Shown in pieces: positions 8,627 to 17,714 of a stretch of DNA of 64,000 nucleotides. This DNA is from Flexibacter flexilis DSM 6793. GTDB taxonomy: Bacteria; Bacteroidota; Bacteroidia; Cytophagales; Flexibacteraceae. Positions within the stretch are counted from its first letter, which is position 1, and every line of letters starts with the position of its first letter. The stretch spans positions 565,854 through 629,853 of the forward strand of contig NZ_FOLE01000002.1 in the NCBI RefSeq assembly GCF_900112255.1, written 5' to 3'. Made by a program: the position numbers and the translations under genes. The notes under the pieces are model-generated. The model saw only the letters and a list, made by a program, of their open reading frames with translations, was not told the origin of the DNA and ran no database searches.

Positions 8627-10522
8627 TTAGTAAGCTCTTACCGTTTTGCCTTGCATAAAGTTGATAAATGCACGATTCACGACCTTATTACCGCCAGGTG
8701 TTGGGTAATTGCCCGTAAAATACCAGTCTCCAGAGTGCGCGGGACACGCTTTATGCAAATTATCTACGGTTTGGAATATAACTTTTACCTCAGCATTGCA
8801 ATTTTTGGGGGTAACAATTTTTGCCACTTTGTCCGAAATCTGCTCGTCTGTGAACAAAGCATATAATTCTTGTACAAAATTCTGTTCGTGGCTGCGTTCT
8901 TCGGCTTCGGCTGTGATACATTTTTCATACACTTCGTCCAGTTTTTGTTCTTGGCCAGTGTCTTGCAAAAGGGCTAACATTGCCCGAAACGCAACAAATT
9001 CACGCAATTTGGACATATCAATTCCGTAGCAATCAGGGTAGCGGATTTGCGGCGCAGACGAAACAATTACGATGCGTTTGGCTTCCAAGCGGTTGAGCAT
9101 GGTCAAGATGCTTTTTTCCAACGTCGTGCCGCGTACAATCGAATCGTCAATCACAACCACCGTATCTTTTTGTTTTTCAATCATTTCGTAGGTCGTGTCG
9201 TACACGTGCGAAACCATATCTTCGCGGTTTTGGTCGTCGGTGATAAACGTGCGCAATTTGGCATCTTTAATCACCAATTTTTCGATACGTGGCCTAAACG
9301 AAAAGATAGTATCCAGTTCTTCCGCCGAAAGTTGTTTATCCTGAATCGAACGTTTACGATAATCGCACAAATAGTCCTCTATGCCTTGCATCATGCCCAA
9401 AAAGGCCGTTTCGGCAGTGTTCGGGATAAACGAGAAAACCGTATTGGCCAAATCGTGGTCTATGTGTTCTAAGATTTGAGGGCAAAGCAACAAACCAAGT
9501 TGCTTGCGTTCGCGGTAAATATCTGGATCTGAGCCGCGCGAGAAATAAATACGCTCAAAGCTACACGAGTTTTTGGGGAGTTCGGGTATAAATTGTTTTT
9601 GGCTATAACTACCGTCTTTTTCGATAATGAGTGCGTGCGCGGGCTTTATTTCCTGAATATCACTGTACTGCACCCCAAAGGCAGTTTTGATAGCGGGTTT
9701 TTCGGAGGCAACGACTACGATTTCGTCGTCGGCATAAAAATACGCGGGGCGAATGCCTGCGGGATCTCTGGCCACAAAAGCTGCACCATGTCCCACAAGA
9801 CCAGCCATCGCATAGCCGCCATCGAAGTCTCGGCACGAACGCAAAAGCATACGTTGCAAGTCGAGGCGCGACTCAATCACTTCCGTAATTTCTTGATTGT
9901 TATATTCTTCTTTGTAAAAATCGAACTGGCGTTGGTTTTCTTCGTCAAGGAAATGGCCGATTTTTTCCATTACAGTTACTGTGTCGGCTATTTCCGTGGG
10001 GTGTTGTCCCAGTTCTACGAGTTTGTCAAAAAGCTCATCTACGTTTGTCATGTTGAAGTTGCCAGCTACTACTAAGTTGCGGCTTCGCCAACTGTTTACA
10101 CGCATCATGGGGTGGCAATTTTCTATGGAATTTACGCCGTGCGTACCGTAGCGTAAGTGTCCGAGCCAAAGTTCCCCCGAAAAAGGCATATTTTCCTTGA
10201 GCCAATGGGCATTTCGGAACTGTTCTTTGCTGGCATGCTTTTTGGCTTTTTTCACCTTTTTGGCAACTTTATTAAAAATTGCCGCGATGGGTTGGCTGTC
10301 CACAGATCGCACTCTATCTATGTAAGGAGTTCCTGGCGCTACGCCTATCTTAATGTTGGCCACTCCCGCACCGTCTTGCCCTCGGTTATGTTGCTTTTCC
10401 ATTAGCAAATACAACTTGTTGATGGCATAAAGAGGCGTGCCGTATTTGTCTATATAATATTGGTACGGCTTGCGTAGCCTGATAAGGGCTATGCCACATT
10501 CGTGTTTGATGCTATCGCTCAT
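8627..10522 (-). CDS. purF: Amidophosphoribosyltransferase
   Basis: This enzyme carries out the first committed step of purine synthesis, turning PRPP and glutamine into phosphoribosylamine. The N-terminal class II glutaminase domain carries the nucleophile in HECGIA (Cys9), preceded by an eight-residue stretch that would be removed as a propeptide. QHNRGQDGAG and GHLRYGTHG also belong to this domain. The C-terminal phosphoribosyltransferase domain has the PRPP loop VVVIDDSIVRGTT. At 631 residues it is longer than the ~500 of E. coli PurF, with extra sequence near residues 80-105 and in the C-terminal part. I recall this longer form as common in Bacteroidota. CAAAGGTA at 10585-10592 gives a minus-strand -7 box (TACCTTTG) upstream. 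Confidence 0.93.
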   Translation of the reverse strand: MSDSIKHECGIALIRLRKPYQYYIDKYGTPLYAINKLYLLMEKQHNRGQDGAGVANIKIGVAPGTPYIDRVRSVDSQPIAAIFNKVAKKVKKAKKHASKEQFRNAHWLKENMPFSGELWLGHLRYGTHGVNSIENCHPMMRVNSWRSRNLVVAGNFNMTNVDELFDKLVELGQHPTEIADTVTVMEKIGHFLDEENQRQFDFYKEEYNNQEITEVIESRLDLQRMLLRSCRDFDGGYAMAGLVGHGAAFVARDPAGIRPAYFYADDEIVVVASEKPAIKTAFGVQYSDIQEIKPAHALIIEKDGSYSQKQFIPELPKNSCSFERIYFSRGSDPDIYRERKQLGLLLCPQILEHIDHDLANTVFSFIPNTAETAFLGMMQGIEDYLCDYRKRSIQDKQLSAEELDTIFSFRPRIEKLVIKDAKLRTFITDDQNREDMVSHVYDTTYEMIEKQKDTVVVIDDSIVRGTTLEKSILTMLNRLEAKRIVIVSSAPQIRYPDCYGIDMSKLREFVAFRAMLALLQDTGQEQKLDEVYEKCITAEAEERSHEQNFVQELYALFTDEQISDKVAKIVTPKNCNAEVKVIFQTVDNLHKACPAHSGDWYFTGNYPTPGGNKVVNRAFINFMQGKTVRAY

Positions 10523-10626
10523 TGAGTTAAGAAGAAAAATAATAGAAAAACGTTAATGCTTTTACTTGTCCGAAAAAGACTATACAAAGGTAATGCTTTC
10601 GTGGTGGCTTTCGAGTATAGATGTAC

Positions 10627-10662
10627 CAAAAAAGTTTTTGCCGCCATTTCTGGGCGGCAAAA
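10627..10662 (-). terminator. Terminator after rsgA
   Basis: TTTTGCCGCC (10636-10645) and GGCGGCAAAA (10653-10662) form a perfect 10-bp stem 14 bases past the rsgA stop. On the minus strand it is followed by a T-rich stretch. Confidence 0.65.
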
Positions 10663-10675
10663 TTGTCGTACTCAT

Positions 10676-11599
10676 TTATTTTCGGTTGTCGTCGCCAGAG
10701 AGAATGCTTAAATAACTTTCGTAACGTGTCAGTGAAATTTGGCCCGCTTTTACCGCCGCCGATACCGCGCAATTGGGTTCGTGTACGTGCGTGCAGTTAT
10801 AAAAACGGCATTGCCCTAACATGGCTCTCATTTCTGGGAAAAAATGCGCTAATTCTTCATTTTCGATGTCCATAATGCCCAGTTCCTTAATGCCTGGCGT
10901 GTCTATCACAAAGCTATCAGGCTCAAATTCAAACATTTCCGCAAAAGTTGTGGTGTGTACGCCTTTGTTGGCAAACGTCGAAATTTCTTGTGTGCGCAAA
11001 TCCAATCCATTTCCAATCTGATTGATAAGGCTGGATTTTCCTACGCCCGAATGCCCAGAAAGTAACGTTTTTTTGTGGTGTAAAATCTCGTGCAAAGTGT
11101 CTATGTTTTCGCCCGTTACCGTCGAGGTTGGCAAACATTTGTAGCCTGCCGACTCGTACATTTTCATTACGTCGTCCAAATAGGCGCGGTCGTCTGTGTC
11201 CAGCAAATCCACTTTATTGAAAGCAATATAAGTTGGGATTCTGAACGATTCGGCACTGACCAAAAAGCGGTCTATAAATCCAAACGAAGTGCGCGGCAAC
11301 ACCAACGACGCCACCAAAAGGGCTTGGCCTATGTTGGCTGCGATAATATGCCCTTGTGCGGTTTTGTGTACGGATTTGCGCAAAATGTAGTTGTCGCGCT
11401 GCTCGATGTGTGTAATGGCTACGGTGTCTTCACCGCCTATTTCGGCCTCAAACTGTACGCGGTCGCCAACAGCCAGCGGGTTGGTAGTGGCTTTGTTTTG
11501 GAGCTTGAATTTGCCGCGCAAACGTGCACGGTGTAACGTGCCAGCCTCATCGCGGACGATGTACCACGAACCCGTAGATTTGACCACCATTCCCGTCAT
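10676..11599 (-). CDS. rsgA: Ribosome small-subunit GTPase RsgA
   Basis: RsgA (YjeQ) is a circularly permuted GTPase that helps mature the 30S subunit. The N-terminal OB domain begins MTGMVVKSTGSWYIV. The permuted G-motifs follow as NKVD (G4), then the P-loop GHSGVGKSS (G1), then DTPGIKELG (G3). The C-terminal zinc knuckle is visible in CRFYNCTHVHEPNC. I place the start at the ATG at 11599 (307 residues). The open frame extends ten codons further to a TTG at 11629, but a promoter (11627-11654) overlaps that extension and homologues begin at this point. Confidence 0.95.
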   Translation of the reverse strand: MTGMVVKSTGSWYIVRDEAGTLHRARLRGKFKLQNKATTNPLAVGDRVQFEAEIGGEDTVAITHIEQRDNYILRKSVHKTAQGHIIAANIGQALLVASLVLPRTSFGFIDRFLVSAESFRIPTYIAFNKVDLLDTDDRAYLDDVMKMYESAGYKCLPTSTVTGENIDTLHEILHHKKTLLSGHSGVGKSSLINQIGNGLDLRTQEISTFANKGVHTTTFAEMFEFEPDSFVIDTPGIKELGIMDIENEELAHFFPEMRAMLGQCRFYNCTHVHEPNCAVSAAVKAGQISLTRYESYLSILSGDDNRK

Positions 11600-11626
11600 A
11601 CTCAAATCGTTTTGTATTTTTTCGTT

Positions 11627-11654
11627 CAAATGTATTTTGTTAAAATATTGACAA
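11627..11654 (-). promoter_or_regulatory. Putative rsgA promoter
   Basis: On the minus strand TTG (11654-11652), a 17-base spacer and TACATTTG (11634-11627) match the Bacteroidota consensus. This supports the ATG at 11599 as the rsgA start. Confidence 0.5.
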
Positions 11655-11692
11655 ACAGTAAATTAATTTTTACCTGCTATTTTTATTAAAAG

Positions 11693-11971
11693 CTAAACCT
11701 CTCCATTTTTTATTTTTAGGATAAACTCAACAGATACATCAAAAATCGTGGCTATATCTTCCAAACTAAATTTATCTTGTGCTAAAGCCTTTTGAATTCC
11801 TTTGATAGTTGCAATCTCAATCCCTTCTTCGCGACCAAGTTCCTTGCCAATTTCAATCCCTTCTTCTCGGCCTTCCTCACGCCCTTCTTCCTTAGCGGTA
11901 TCCAGCGAGTTTTTGACATCGCGGTAATATTTCAAACTGTCCTCGTAGGCCGTGCGCTGCTGCTTAGCCAT
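11693..11971 (-). pseudogene. Duplicated C-terminal fragment of the Rpn-family nuclease gene
   Basis: The 92-residue frame repeats, almost without change, the last ~83 residues of the neighbouring Rpn-family protein (from RTAYEDSLKYYRD to the C-terminal KIKNGEV). It differs by an in-frame four-residue insertion (GREE) in the Glu/Arg-rich linker. It has an ATG at 11971 that overlaps the stop region of the upstream gene (TAGTAATG), but no nuclease domain. It is most likely the remnant of a tandem paralogue or a partial duplication. Translation through coupling is possible but unproven. Confidence 0.8.
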
Positions 11972-12227
11972 TACTAAACCTCTCCATTTTTTATTTTTAG
12001 GATAAACTCAACAGACACATCAAAAATCGTGGCTATATCTTCCAAACTAAATTTATCTTGTGCTAAAGCCTTTTGAATTCCTTTAATAGTCGCAATTTCA
12101 ATCCCAAGCTCTTTGCCAATTTCAATCCCTTCTTCTCGGCCTTCCTCACGCCCTTCTTCTTTAGCGGTATCCAGTGAGTTTTTGACATCGCGGTAATATT
12201 TTAAACTGTCCTCGTAGGCCGTGCGCT
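11693..12227 (-). repeat. Imperfect direct repeat pair of ~266 and 254 bp
   Basis: Bases 11693-11958 and 11974-12227 are near-identical direct repeats, 15 bases apart. They differ by a 12-bp indel within the GAAGAAGGG-type linker and a few substitutions. The second copy is the 3' end of the intact Rpn-family gene. Confidence 0.9.
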
Positions 12228-12867
12228 CGGTTGCGTCCAATTTCGCTAATTCTGCCGTGTCGAAGGCTTGCGCAAAAACGCGTTCTTGCAATCGCACAGG
12301 ACGATTTTGTAGCTTATGCAAATTTTTTAACAAATATAACCACTTGTCTTCCAGCGTTTCCAGTTCATTTTCTGACTTTTGGAAGTTGGGCATTTGCAAA
12401 TACAAAAACGTGAGTTTTTCGTAAAAAACACGGTTTTGCGCCTTGTCTTTGAGTTGAACTTCTACTTTCAAATCGTCTTTGAATTGGTCTTCAAAGCAAA
12501 AATCAAGAATCGCGACGGTATAAACCGCCTTCAGTTCGTAGTTCCAATCACCTTTTTCCGCTTGCTCTTGTATCGGAAATGTGGCATAAAAAATCGAACG
12601 GTCTTTAAAGAAACTTTGCCGCGCTTTTTGTAGCTCCACGATGAATTTTTCGCCTTGCTCATTTTCACAGTATAAGTCAAAAATAACTTTTCTGTCCAAA
12701 TCCGACGCACCCAAATGCTCGGTTTTCTTGTAAGTAAGCTCCACAATATCGAGTTTCAATATTTCATTTAAAAAGCTCACTAACAAGTTTTTGTTCGGTT
12801 CAGAGCCAAACAATTTCTTAAAACCAAAGTCCGTGAAAGGGTTGATATATTTTTCTTGCGTGGTCAT
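11974..12867 (-). CDS. Rpn-family PD-(D/E)XK nuclease (transposase-like)
   Basis: The N-terminus INPFTDFGFKKLFGSEPNK is the hallmark of the PD-(D/E)XK nuclease family that includes the recombination-promoting nuclease RpnA. A nuclease core follows, with VIFDLYCENEQGEKFIVELQ containing the D...E-x-Q pattern (about residues 65-85). The C-terminal part has a Glu/Arg/Gly-rich repeat linker (EEGREEGREEG) and a short helix-turn-helix-like tail. I start at the ATG at 12867, because the longer frame to 12924 adds unrelated residues. These genes are mobile-element-like, multiply in Bacteroidota genomes, and are linked in E. coli to recA-independent recombination. No inverted repeats are seen around it. 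Confidence 0.85.
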   Translation of the reverse strand: MTTQEKYINPFTDFGFKKLFGSEPNKNLLVSFLNEILKLDIVELTYKKTEHLGASDLDRKVIFDLYCENEQGEKFIVELQKARQSFFKDRSIFYATFPIQEQAEKGDWNYELKAVYTVAILDFCFEDQFKDDLKVEVQLKDKAQNRVFYEKLTFLYLQMPNFQKSENELETLEDKWLYLLKNLHKLQNRPVRLQERVFAQAFDTAELAKLDATERTAYEDSLKYYRDVKNSLDTAKEEGREEGREEGIEIGKELGIEIATIKGIQKALAQDKFSLEDIATIFDVSVEFILKIKNGEV

Positions 12868-12929
12868 GGGCAAAGCGCGGCAAAGTTCTATAATAAATGT
12901 ATTTGATGAGTTAAAAATACCCAATAATA

Positions 12930-14228
12930 TTATTTGCCAAAAGCTGCGGCCAATGCTTTTTTGTTGGCTTGTGCCACTTGTTGCAAAAGCGTAGGCTCGG
13001 CCAATGCCGTCGAGACAAACAAACTTTCAAACTGCGACGGGGCCAAATACACGCCTTCGTGCAACATGGCTTGGAAATATCGCCCGAATGCGGCCAAGTC
13101 GGATTGTTTGGCGGTGGTGAAATCTACCACAGGTTTATCCGTAAAGAAAACCGTAAACATTGACCCGATATGATTGATTGTCAGGTTCAAATCTAAGGCT
13201 TTGCAGTTGGCGCGAATGTCGTTCACGATGGTTTGCGAGGTTTGTTCGAGCAAGGTATAAACTTCTGGGTGTGTGTTCAGGTAGCGCAACATAGCCAAAC
13301 CTGCGGCCATAGCTACGGGGTTGCCCGAAAGCGTACCCGCCTGATATACAGGCCCTGCGGGAGCTACACAATCCATAATTTCGCGTTTGCCGCCGTAAGC
13401 ACCTACGGGCATTCCGCCGCCGATGATTTTACCCAAAGTCGTCATGTCGGGCATTACGCCTAAGCGTTCTTGTGCGCCGCCGCGTGCCAATCGGAAGCCT
13501 GTCATTACTTCATCAAAAATCAAAACAATGCCTTCGCGTGTGCACAACTCGCGCAAACCTTCCAAAAATCCTTCTTTTGGCAACACCAAACCCATATTCC
13601 CCGCCACAGGCTCAATAATAATTGCTGCGATTTGGTTCGGGTTGGCCGCTACAAGCATTTGCACGGCGGCAAGGTCGTTGTAAGGAGCTGTAAGCGTGTC
13701 GTTGGCTACGCCTTTAGTAACCCCTGGACTGTCGGGCACGCCAAGTGTAACCGCGCCACTACCCGCCGCAATCAGGAAAGAATCGCCGTGTCCGTGATAG
13801 CAACCTTCAAATTTAATGATTTTTTCGCGGCCTGTGTAGCCACGCGCCACCCGAATCGCGGACATAGTCGCCTCAGTGCCAGAGTTTACCATGCGAACTT
13901 TTTCCACCGAAGGCACCATATCAATAATCAATTCGGCCATTTCGACCTCGCGGCGCGTTGGTGCGCCAAACGACAAAGAAGAAGAAATGGCTTCGCGCAC
14001 GGCCTCTTCAATCACAGGATTGGCGTGCCCTAAAAGCATTGGCCCCCAAGAGTTGATAAACTCAATGTATTGGTTGCCGTCCTCGTCGTGTAAGTACGCG
14101 CCTTTGGCCGATTTGATAAAAACAGGATTGCCGCCTACGGCTTTGAAAGCACGAACAGGAGAATTTACGCCCCCTGGAATCACTTGTTGCGCTTTGCTAA
14201 ATAACTCGTGACTGATGGTGTGTTGCAT
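12930..14228 (-). CDS. hemL: Glutamate-1-semialdehyde 2,1-aminomutase
   Basis: This PLP enzyme converts glutamate-1-semialdehyde to 5-aminolevulinate in the C5 route of haem synthesis. The 432-residue length is normal. Visible features are [15 protein letters not shown] near the N-terminus, the PLP phosphate-binding [24 protein letters not shown] with the Asp that contacts the pyridine nitrogen, and the Schiff-base lysine in [17 protein letters not shown]. It stands alone; the Rpn-family gene lies downstream. A minus-strand -7 box TAGCTTTG (14313-14306) lies about 80 bases upstream, with no clear TTG partner. Confidence 0.97.
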   Translation of the reverse strand: MQHTISHELFSKAQQVIPGGVNSPVRAFKAVGGNPVFIKSAKGAYLHDEDGNQYIEFINSWGPMLLGHANPVIEEAVREAISSSLSFGAPTRREVEMAELIIDMVPSVEKVRMVNSGTEATMSAIRVARGYTGREKIIKFEGCYHGHGDSFLIAAGSGAVTLGVPDSPGVTKGVANDTLTAPYNDLAAVQMLVAANPNQIAAIIIEPVAGNMGLVLPKEGFLEGLRELCTREGIVLIFDEVMTGFRLARGGAQERLGVMPDMTTLGKIIGGGMPVGAYGGKREIMDCVAPAGPVYQAGTLSGNPVAMAAGLAMLRYLNTHPEVYTLLEQTSQTIVNDIRANCKALDLNLTINHIGSMFTVFFTDKPVVDFTTAKQSDLAAFGRYFQAMLHEGVYLAPSQFESLFVSTALAEPTLLQQVAQANKKALAAAFGK

Positions 14229-14404
14229 TTTTTATAATGAAAAAATTTAATAACAATACAGAAATTTATCTTTTATAAAGATTTGGCCGTCTGCGCCAAC
14301 GCCTGCAAAGCTATCAATTATTTGGGGTTTTGTGTGGGGGAATTTTGGTAAATCGTTATAAACTTTCGCCCGAATTATATAAATGAATTTTGGAATGGTT
14401 TATC

Positions 14405-14412
14405 TATCTTTG
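14405..14412 (+). promoter_or_regulatory. -7 box for the HYC_CC_PP-like gene
   Basis: TATCTTTG is an exact TAnnTTTG match 16 bases before the ATG at 14428. It lies inside a longer open frame starting at 14383, so it argues for the 14428 start. No TTG is found at proper spacing. Confidence 0.4.
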
Positions 14413-14427
14413 TGCGGATTTATAGCC

Positions 14428-14829
14428 ATGAAACAGTATTTCGCTATCATATTGACCGCTTTTTACCTCGTGTTTGGTGCAAACATGGGCGTTTCGCTGC
14501 ATAGCTGCGGCGGCAATGTGGCTGTTTCCGTATTGGGGCAAAAGTCGGCTTGCTCGTGCCCCATGAAAAAAGAAGGCAACCCCAAAAAGGGCTGTTGCCA
14601 GCAATACGAAATCAAGAACCTGACCACCGACCAACACGTACAGGCGCAAGTAGATGTGCCGTTTGAGGTGGCTGCGCTGGTGGAATGGTGGCAACCCATA
14701 CAGTTACAGCAATGGGCGTTGTTGCCAGTGTTGGCCGTTCGTCCAAGCGCATTTTTTGCTGTTTCGGGGCAAGATTATCCTCCTCCCAAAAATCCCATTT
14801 GGCTTTCGCTCAATGTGCTAAGAATTTGA
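14428..14829 (+). CDS. Cysteine-rich HYC_CC_PP-type protein
   Basis: The 133-residue product has an N-terminal hydrophobic signal segment (residues ~4-20), then SLHSCGG, SACSCPMK, KGCCQQYE and a C-terminal DYPPPKNP. This order of His/Cys, Cys-Cys and Pro-Pro motifs matches what I recall of the Bacteroidota HYC_CC_PP family. The protein is probably exported and the cysteines could bind a metal such as copper. It ends 90 bases before a TonB-dependent receptor gene, an arrangement that suggests joint work in metal uptake or sensing. The metal is inferred, not shown. Confidence 0.75.
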   Translation: MKQYFAIILTAFYLVFGANMGVSLHSCGGNVAVSVLGQKSACSCPMKKEGNPKKGCCQQYEIKNLTTDQHVQAQVDVPFEVAALVEWWQPIQLQQWALLPVLAVRPSAFFAVSGQDYPPPKNPIWLSLNVLRI

Positions 14830-14919
14830 TTTTGAACAAAATAATTCGCTTTTGTTTTTGCGGCTGCTGCCCGAAAACATTGTTTCTTATTGTTCAAAAA
14901 AAAAGATTTTTAGTAAAAA

Positions 14920-17163
14920 ATGAAAACTTTAAAATATTGGTTGCTTGTGCTGTGCGCATGGGCAAGCGTTGGCGCGTATGCCCAACAAACCCAAACGGCC
15001 AAAGGTGTAGTACTTTCGGCTTCGAGTAATGGAACTTTTGAACCGTTGGTGGATGCTACGGTGCATTGGCAAGGTACTACGGTCGGGGCGGTTACGGACT
15101 CAAACGGTATTTTTTCGGTGCGAATTGTGCCAGAAACTAATAATTTGATAATTAGCTACTTAGGTTATAAATCCGATACTTTAAACATTAAAAATCCGCA
15201 ACAACTCCGCGTAGTGTTGCAGGAAAACGGCGTGTTGGCCGAAGTGAATATTGAGCACGAACGTGCCAGTTCGTATATTTCTGCCCTCGAACCCGTGCGC
15301 ACGCAAATCATGACCGAAAAGGAATTGTTTAAGGCTGCTTGCTGCAATTTGTCCGAAAGTTTCGAGACCAATCCGTCCGTTGATGTGGCTTTTTCAGATG
15401 CCGTTTCGGGCGCAAAACAAATTCAGATGCTTGGTTTGGCGGGCATTTACACGCAACTCACCAACGAAAACATGCCCGCAACGCGTGGTTTGGCCGCCGC
15501 GCAAGGCCTCAATTACACGGCAGGCACTTGGATTGAAAGCATACAGGTTACCAAAGGCATCGGCTCGGTAGCCAATGGTTTTGAGTCGGTGGCGGGTCAA
15601 ATCAATGTGGAGTTGCGCAAACCCGAAAAAATCGACAAACTTTTGTTCAATGCCTACGCCAACGAAATGGGGCGCACGGAAGCCAATCTTAATTTATCCA
15701 AAAAAGTAAATAACCGTTGGGCTACGGCTTTGCTTTTGCACGGCAACTATCTGGACAACAGCATCAAACGTACATTGGACATGAACCACGACAGTTTCCG
15801 CGACATTCCCGCAGGCAAACAATTTAATGCCCTGAATCGCTGGAAATACGACAACGGCAAAGGCCTCATGGCGCAAATGGGCGTGCGTGCCGTTTGGGAT
15901 TTGCGCGAGGGCGGCCAACTCGAAGACGGACACCATACAGCCGCCTACAAAATCCGTATCCAGACCCAACGCCAAGAAGTTTGGGGCAAATTGGGTTATG
16001 TTTTTCCACAAAAAAAATACAAAAGTATTGGCTTGATGGCCTCGCTGACCAATCACGAACAAGACAATATTTTTGGGCTAAAACAATACGATGCACGCCA
16101 AAAGTCACTGTATGCCAACCTGATATATCAGTCCATTATCGGCACGACGTTTCACAAATGGCGCGCTGGGGCGTCGCTGCAAGCCGACGACTACCGCGAA
16201 ACGCTCAACGATTTGGCTTTTAGTCGCCGCGAGCAAAGCACAGGAGCTTTTGGGGAATATACGTTTTCGGGGGTAAAAAATTTGGTGTTGGTGGCGGGGC
16301 TGCGTGCCGACTACAATAACTTGTACGGGGCATTTGTTACGCCGCGTTTGCATGCCAAATACGACTGGGACGAAAACACAACCCTGCGCCTTTCGTACGG
16401 ACGCGGCCAACGCACGGCCAACATTATCGCCGAAAATATGCCGCTGCTGGCCAGCTCGAGGGCATTGGAAGTACAAACCACTGATTTACAACGAAAAGCC
16501 TACGGCCTTACACCCGAAATCGCTTGGAATGGCGGCCTGAGCCTGACGCGCGAGTTTAGACTTTGGTACAGAAATGGCAGTGTTACGGTGGATTATTTCC
16601 GTACCGATTTTCAAAATCAGGTGGTCGTGGATTTGGACGCTTCGCCGCAAAAAGTGCTGTTTTATAACCTGAAAGGCAAATCTTTTTCCAATAGCGTGCA
16701 GGCCGAGTTGAATTATTCGCCCGTGAAACGTTTGGACGTAAAAGCGGTGTATCGTTGGCTCGATGTGCGTACCCGATACCGCCAAACGGATTGGTTGCAA
16801 AAACCGTTGGTAGCGCAGCACCGCGCCTTCGTGAATGTGGGTTATGCCACGCGCAGCCAATGGAAATTTGACGTAACGGCGCAATGGTGGGGCAAAAAGC
16901 GTTTGCCAAGCACAGCCAGCAACCCTGAAGCCTATCAAATGGGAACGTATTCGCCTGATTATGTGCAGCTAAATGCCCAGATTACGAAAAGTTTTTCTAA
17001 GAAATTAGATGTGTACGTGGGTGGCGAAAACCTAACCAGCTACCGCCAAAAACGCCTGATTTTGTCCGCCGAAGACCCTTACACGCCGTATTTTGATGCT
17101 TCGATGGTGTGGGGCAATGTGTTGGGCCGAATGTTGTACGCGGGTTTGCGGTATCGGATTTAA
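14920..17163 (+). CDS. TonB-dependent outer-membrane receptor
   Basis: The 747-residue receptor has a signal peptide (cleavage near AYAQQ), a carboxypeptidase-D-like beta-sandwich (residues ~25-105), a plug domain (~115-235, including QIQMLGLAGIYTQL and IESIQVTKGIGSVANGFESV), and a 22-strand barrel ending in a C-terminal aromatic strand (YAGLRYRI). It imports a ligand across the outer membrane using TonB energy. The plug begins with an unusual Cys pair (KAACCNLSESF). Combined with the cysteine-rich gene upstream, a metal or metal-chelate substrate is the best guess, but substrate cannot be read from sequence. Confidence 0.9.
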   Translation: MKTLKYWLLVLCAWASVGAYAQQTQTAKGVVLSASSNGTFEPLVDATVHWQGTTVGAVTDSNGIFSVRIVPETNNLIISYLGYKSDTLNIKNPQQLRVVLQENGVLAEVNIEHERASSYISALEPVRTQIMTEKELFKAACCNLSESFETNPSVDVAFSDAVSGAKQIQMLGLAGIYTQLTNENMPATRGLAAAQGLNYTAGTWIESIQVTKGIGSVANGFESVAGQINVELRKPEKIDKLLFNAYANEMGRTEANLNLSKKVNNRWATALLLHGNYLDNSIKRTLDMNHDSFRDIPAGKQFNALNRWKYDNGKGLMAQMGVRAVWDLREGGQLEDGHHTAAYKIRIQTQRQEVWGKLGYVFPQKKYKSIGLMASLTNHEQDNIFGLKQYDARQKSLYANLIYQSIIGTTFHKWRAGASLQADDYRETLNDLAFSRREQSTGAFGEYTFSGVKNLVLVAGLRADYNNLYGAFVTPRLHAKYDWDENTTLRLSYGRGQRTANIIAENMPLLASSRALEVQTTDLQRKAYGLTPEIAWNGGLSLTREFRLWYRNGSVTVDYFRTDFQNQVVVDLDASPQKVLFYNLKGKSFSNSVQAELNYSPVKRLDVKAVYRWLDVRTRYRQTDWLQKPLVAQHRAFVNVGYATRSQWKFDVTAQWWGKKRLPSTASNPEAYQMGTYSPDYVQLNAQITKSFSKKLDVYVGGENLTSYRQKRLILSAEDPYTPYFDASMVWGNVLGRMLYAGLRYRI

Positions 17164-17174
17164 GGTATAAATAC

Positions 17175-17207
17175 AAAAAAACGCAGCCCGTAAGAGTTGC
17201 GTTTTTT
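17175..17207. terminator. Bidirectional terminator
   Basis: AAAAAACGCA pairs with TGCGTTTTTT around a 13-base loop. It lies between the convergent TonB receptor and the lipoprotein gene ending at 17241, with T tracts on both strands. Confidence 0.8.
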
Positions 17208-17240
17208 GTTGGTGTTTGATAATCAATTATTTGCTGATAC

Positions 17241-17714
17241 TTATTTTCGGTTTTTAATAAAATCGAATTGCTGTTGTAGCTCGGCTGCTTTGATGGCAAC
17301 AATCGTATCAACAGCCTGATTTTTAAGAAAAATCGCTTGCGTGTGAGCAAATAACGGGTTGGTTTCGGGAGCCTCCTCATCAAAATAGACATTTTGGGTG
17401 GGCTGGTCTGTAAAAATCGAAATATCGACTGCCGTACCCGATGCCGCAACCAATACAATACTGGACGTGTCGTTGATGTTGCTGGAAATAAGCCGCGAAA
17501 AACGAGCATTACAACCCACACATTCTTTTTCGGTCAGTACAAATATTCGCTTAATTGCTGGGCTAATTCTTACATCATGTTTTTGCGAAAAATATTCCGA
17601 CAGTGTTTTATATTTTTCATCGGTAATGGTTTCTTTTGGGCTACACTGGCACAAAAAAACAAACGCCATAAGGCTATAAATACTTAAAAAGTGTGAAAGT
17701 GATTTGTTTTTCAT
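17241..17714 (-). CDS. Lipoprotein with a CxxC-type motif
   Basis: The 157-residue protein has a lipoprotein signal (KNKSLSHFLS, hydrophobic core, lipobox FLCQC near residue 23). It also has a single Cys-x-x-Cys in TEKECVGCNARF (about residues 63-74), which resembles the redox motif of thioredoxin-like proteins. The fold cannot be confirmed. Its start at 17714 overlaps the upstream lipoprotein gene by 41 bases; the next ATG (17669) would remove the basic start of the signal, so the overlap is likely real. The two genes are probably translated together. Function unknown. Confidence 0.65.
   Translation of the reverse strand: MKNKSLSHFLSIYSLMAFVFLCQCSPKETITDEKYKTLSEYFSQKHDVRISPAIKRIFVLTEKECVGCNARFSRLISSNINDTSSIVLVAASGTAVDISIFTDQPTQNVYFDEEAPETNPLFAHTQAIFLKNQAVDTIVAIKAAELQQQFDFIKNRK

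Noticed and set aside
11693-12924. Insertion sequence around the Rpn-family gene
   Set aside because: The direct repeats are coding duplications; no terminal inverted repeats or target duplications are seen.
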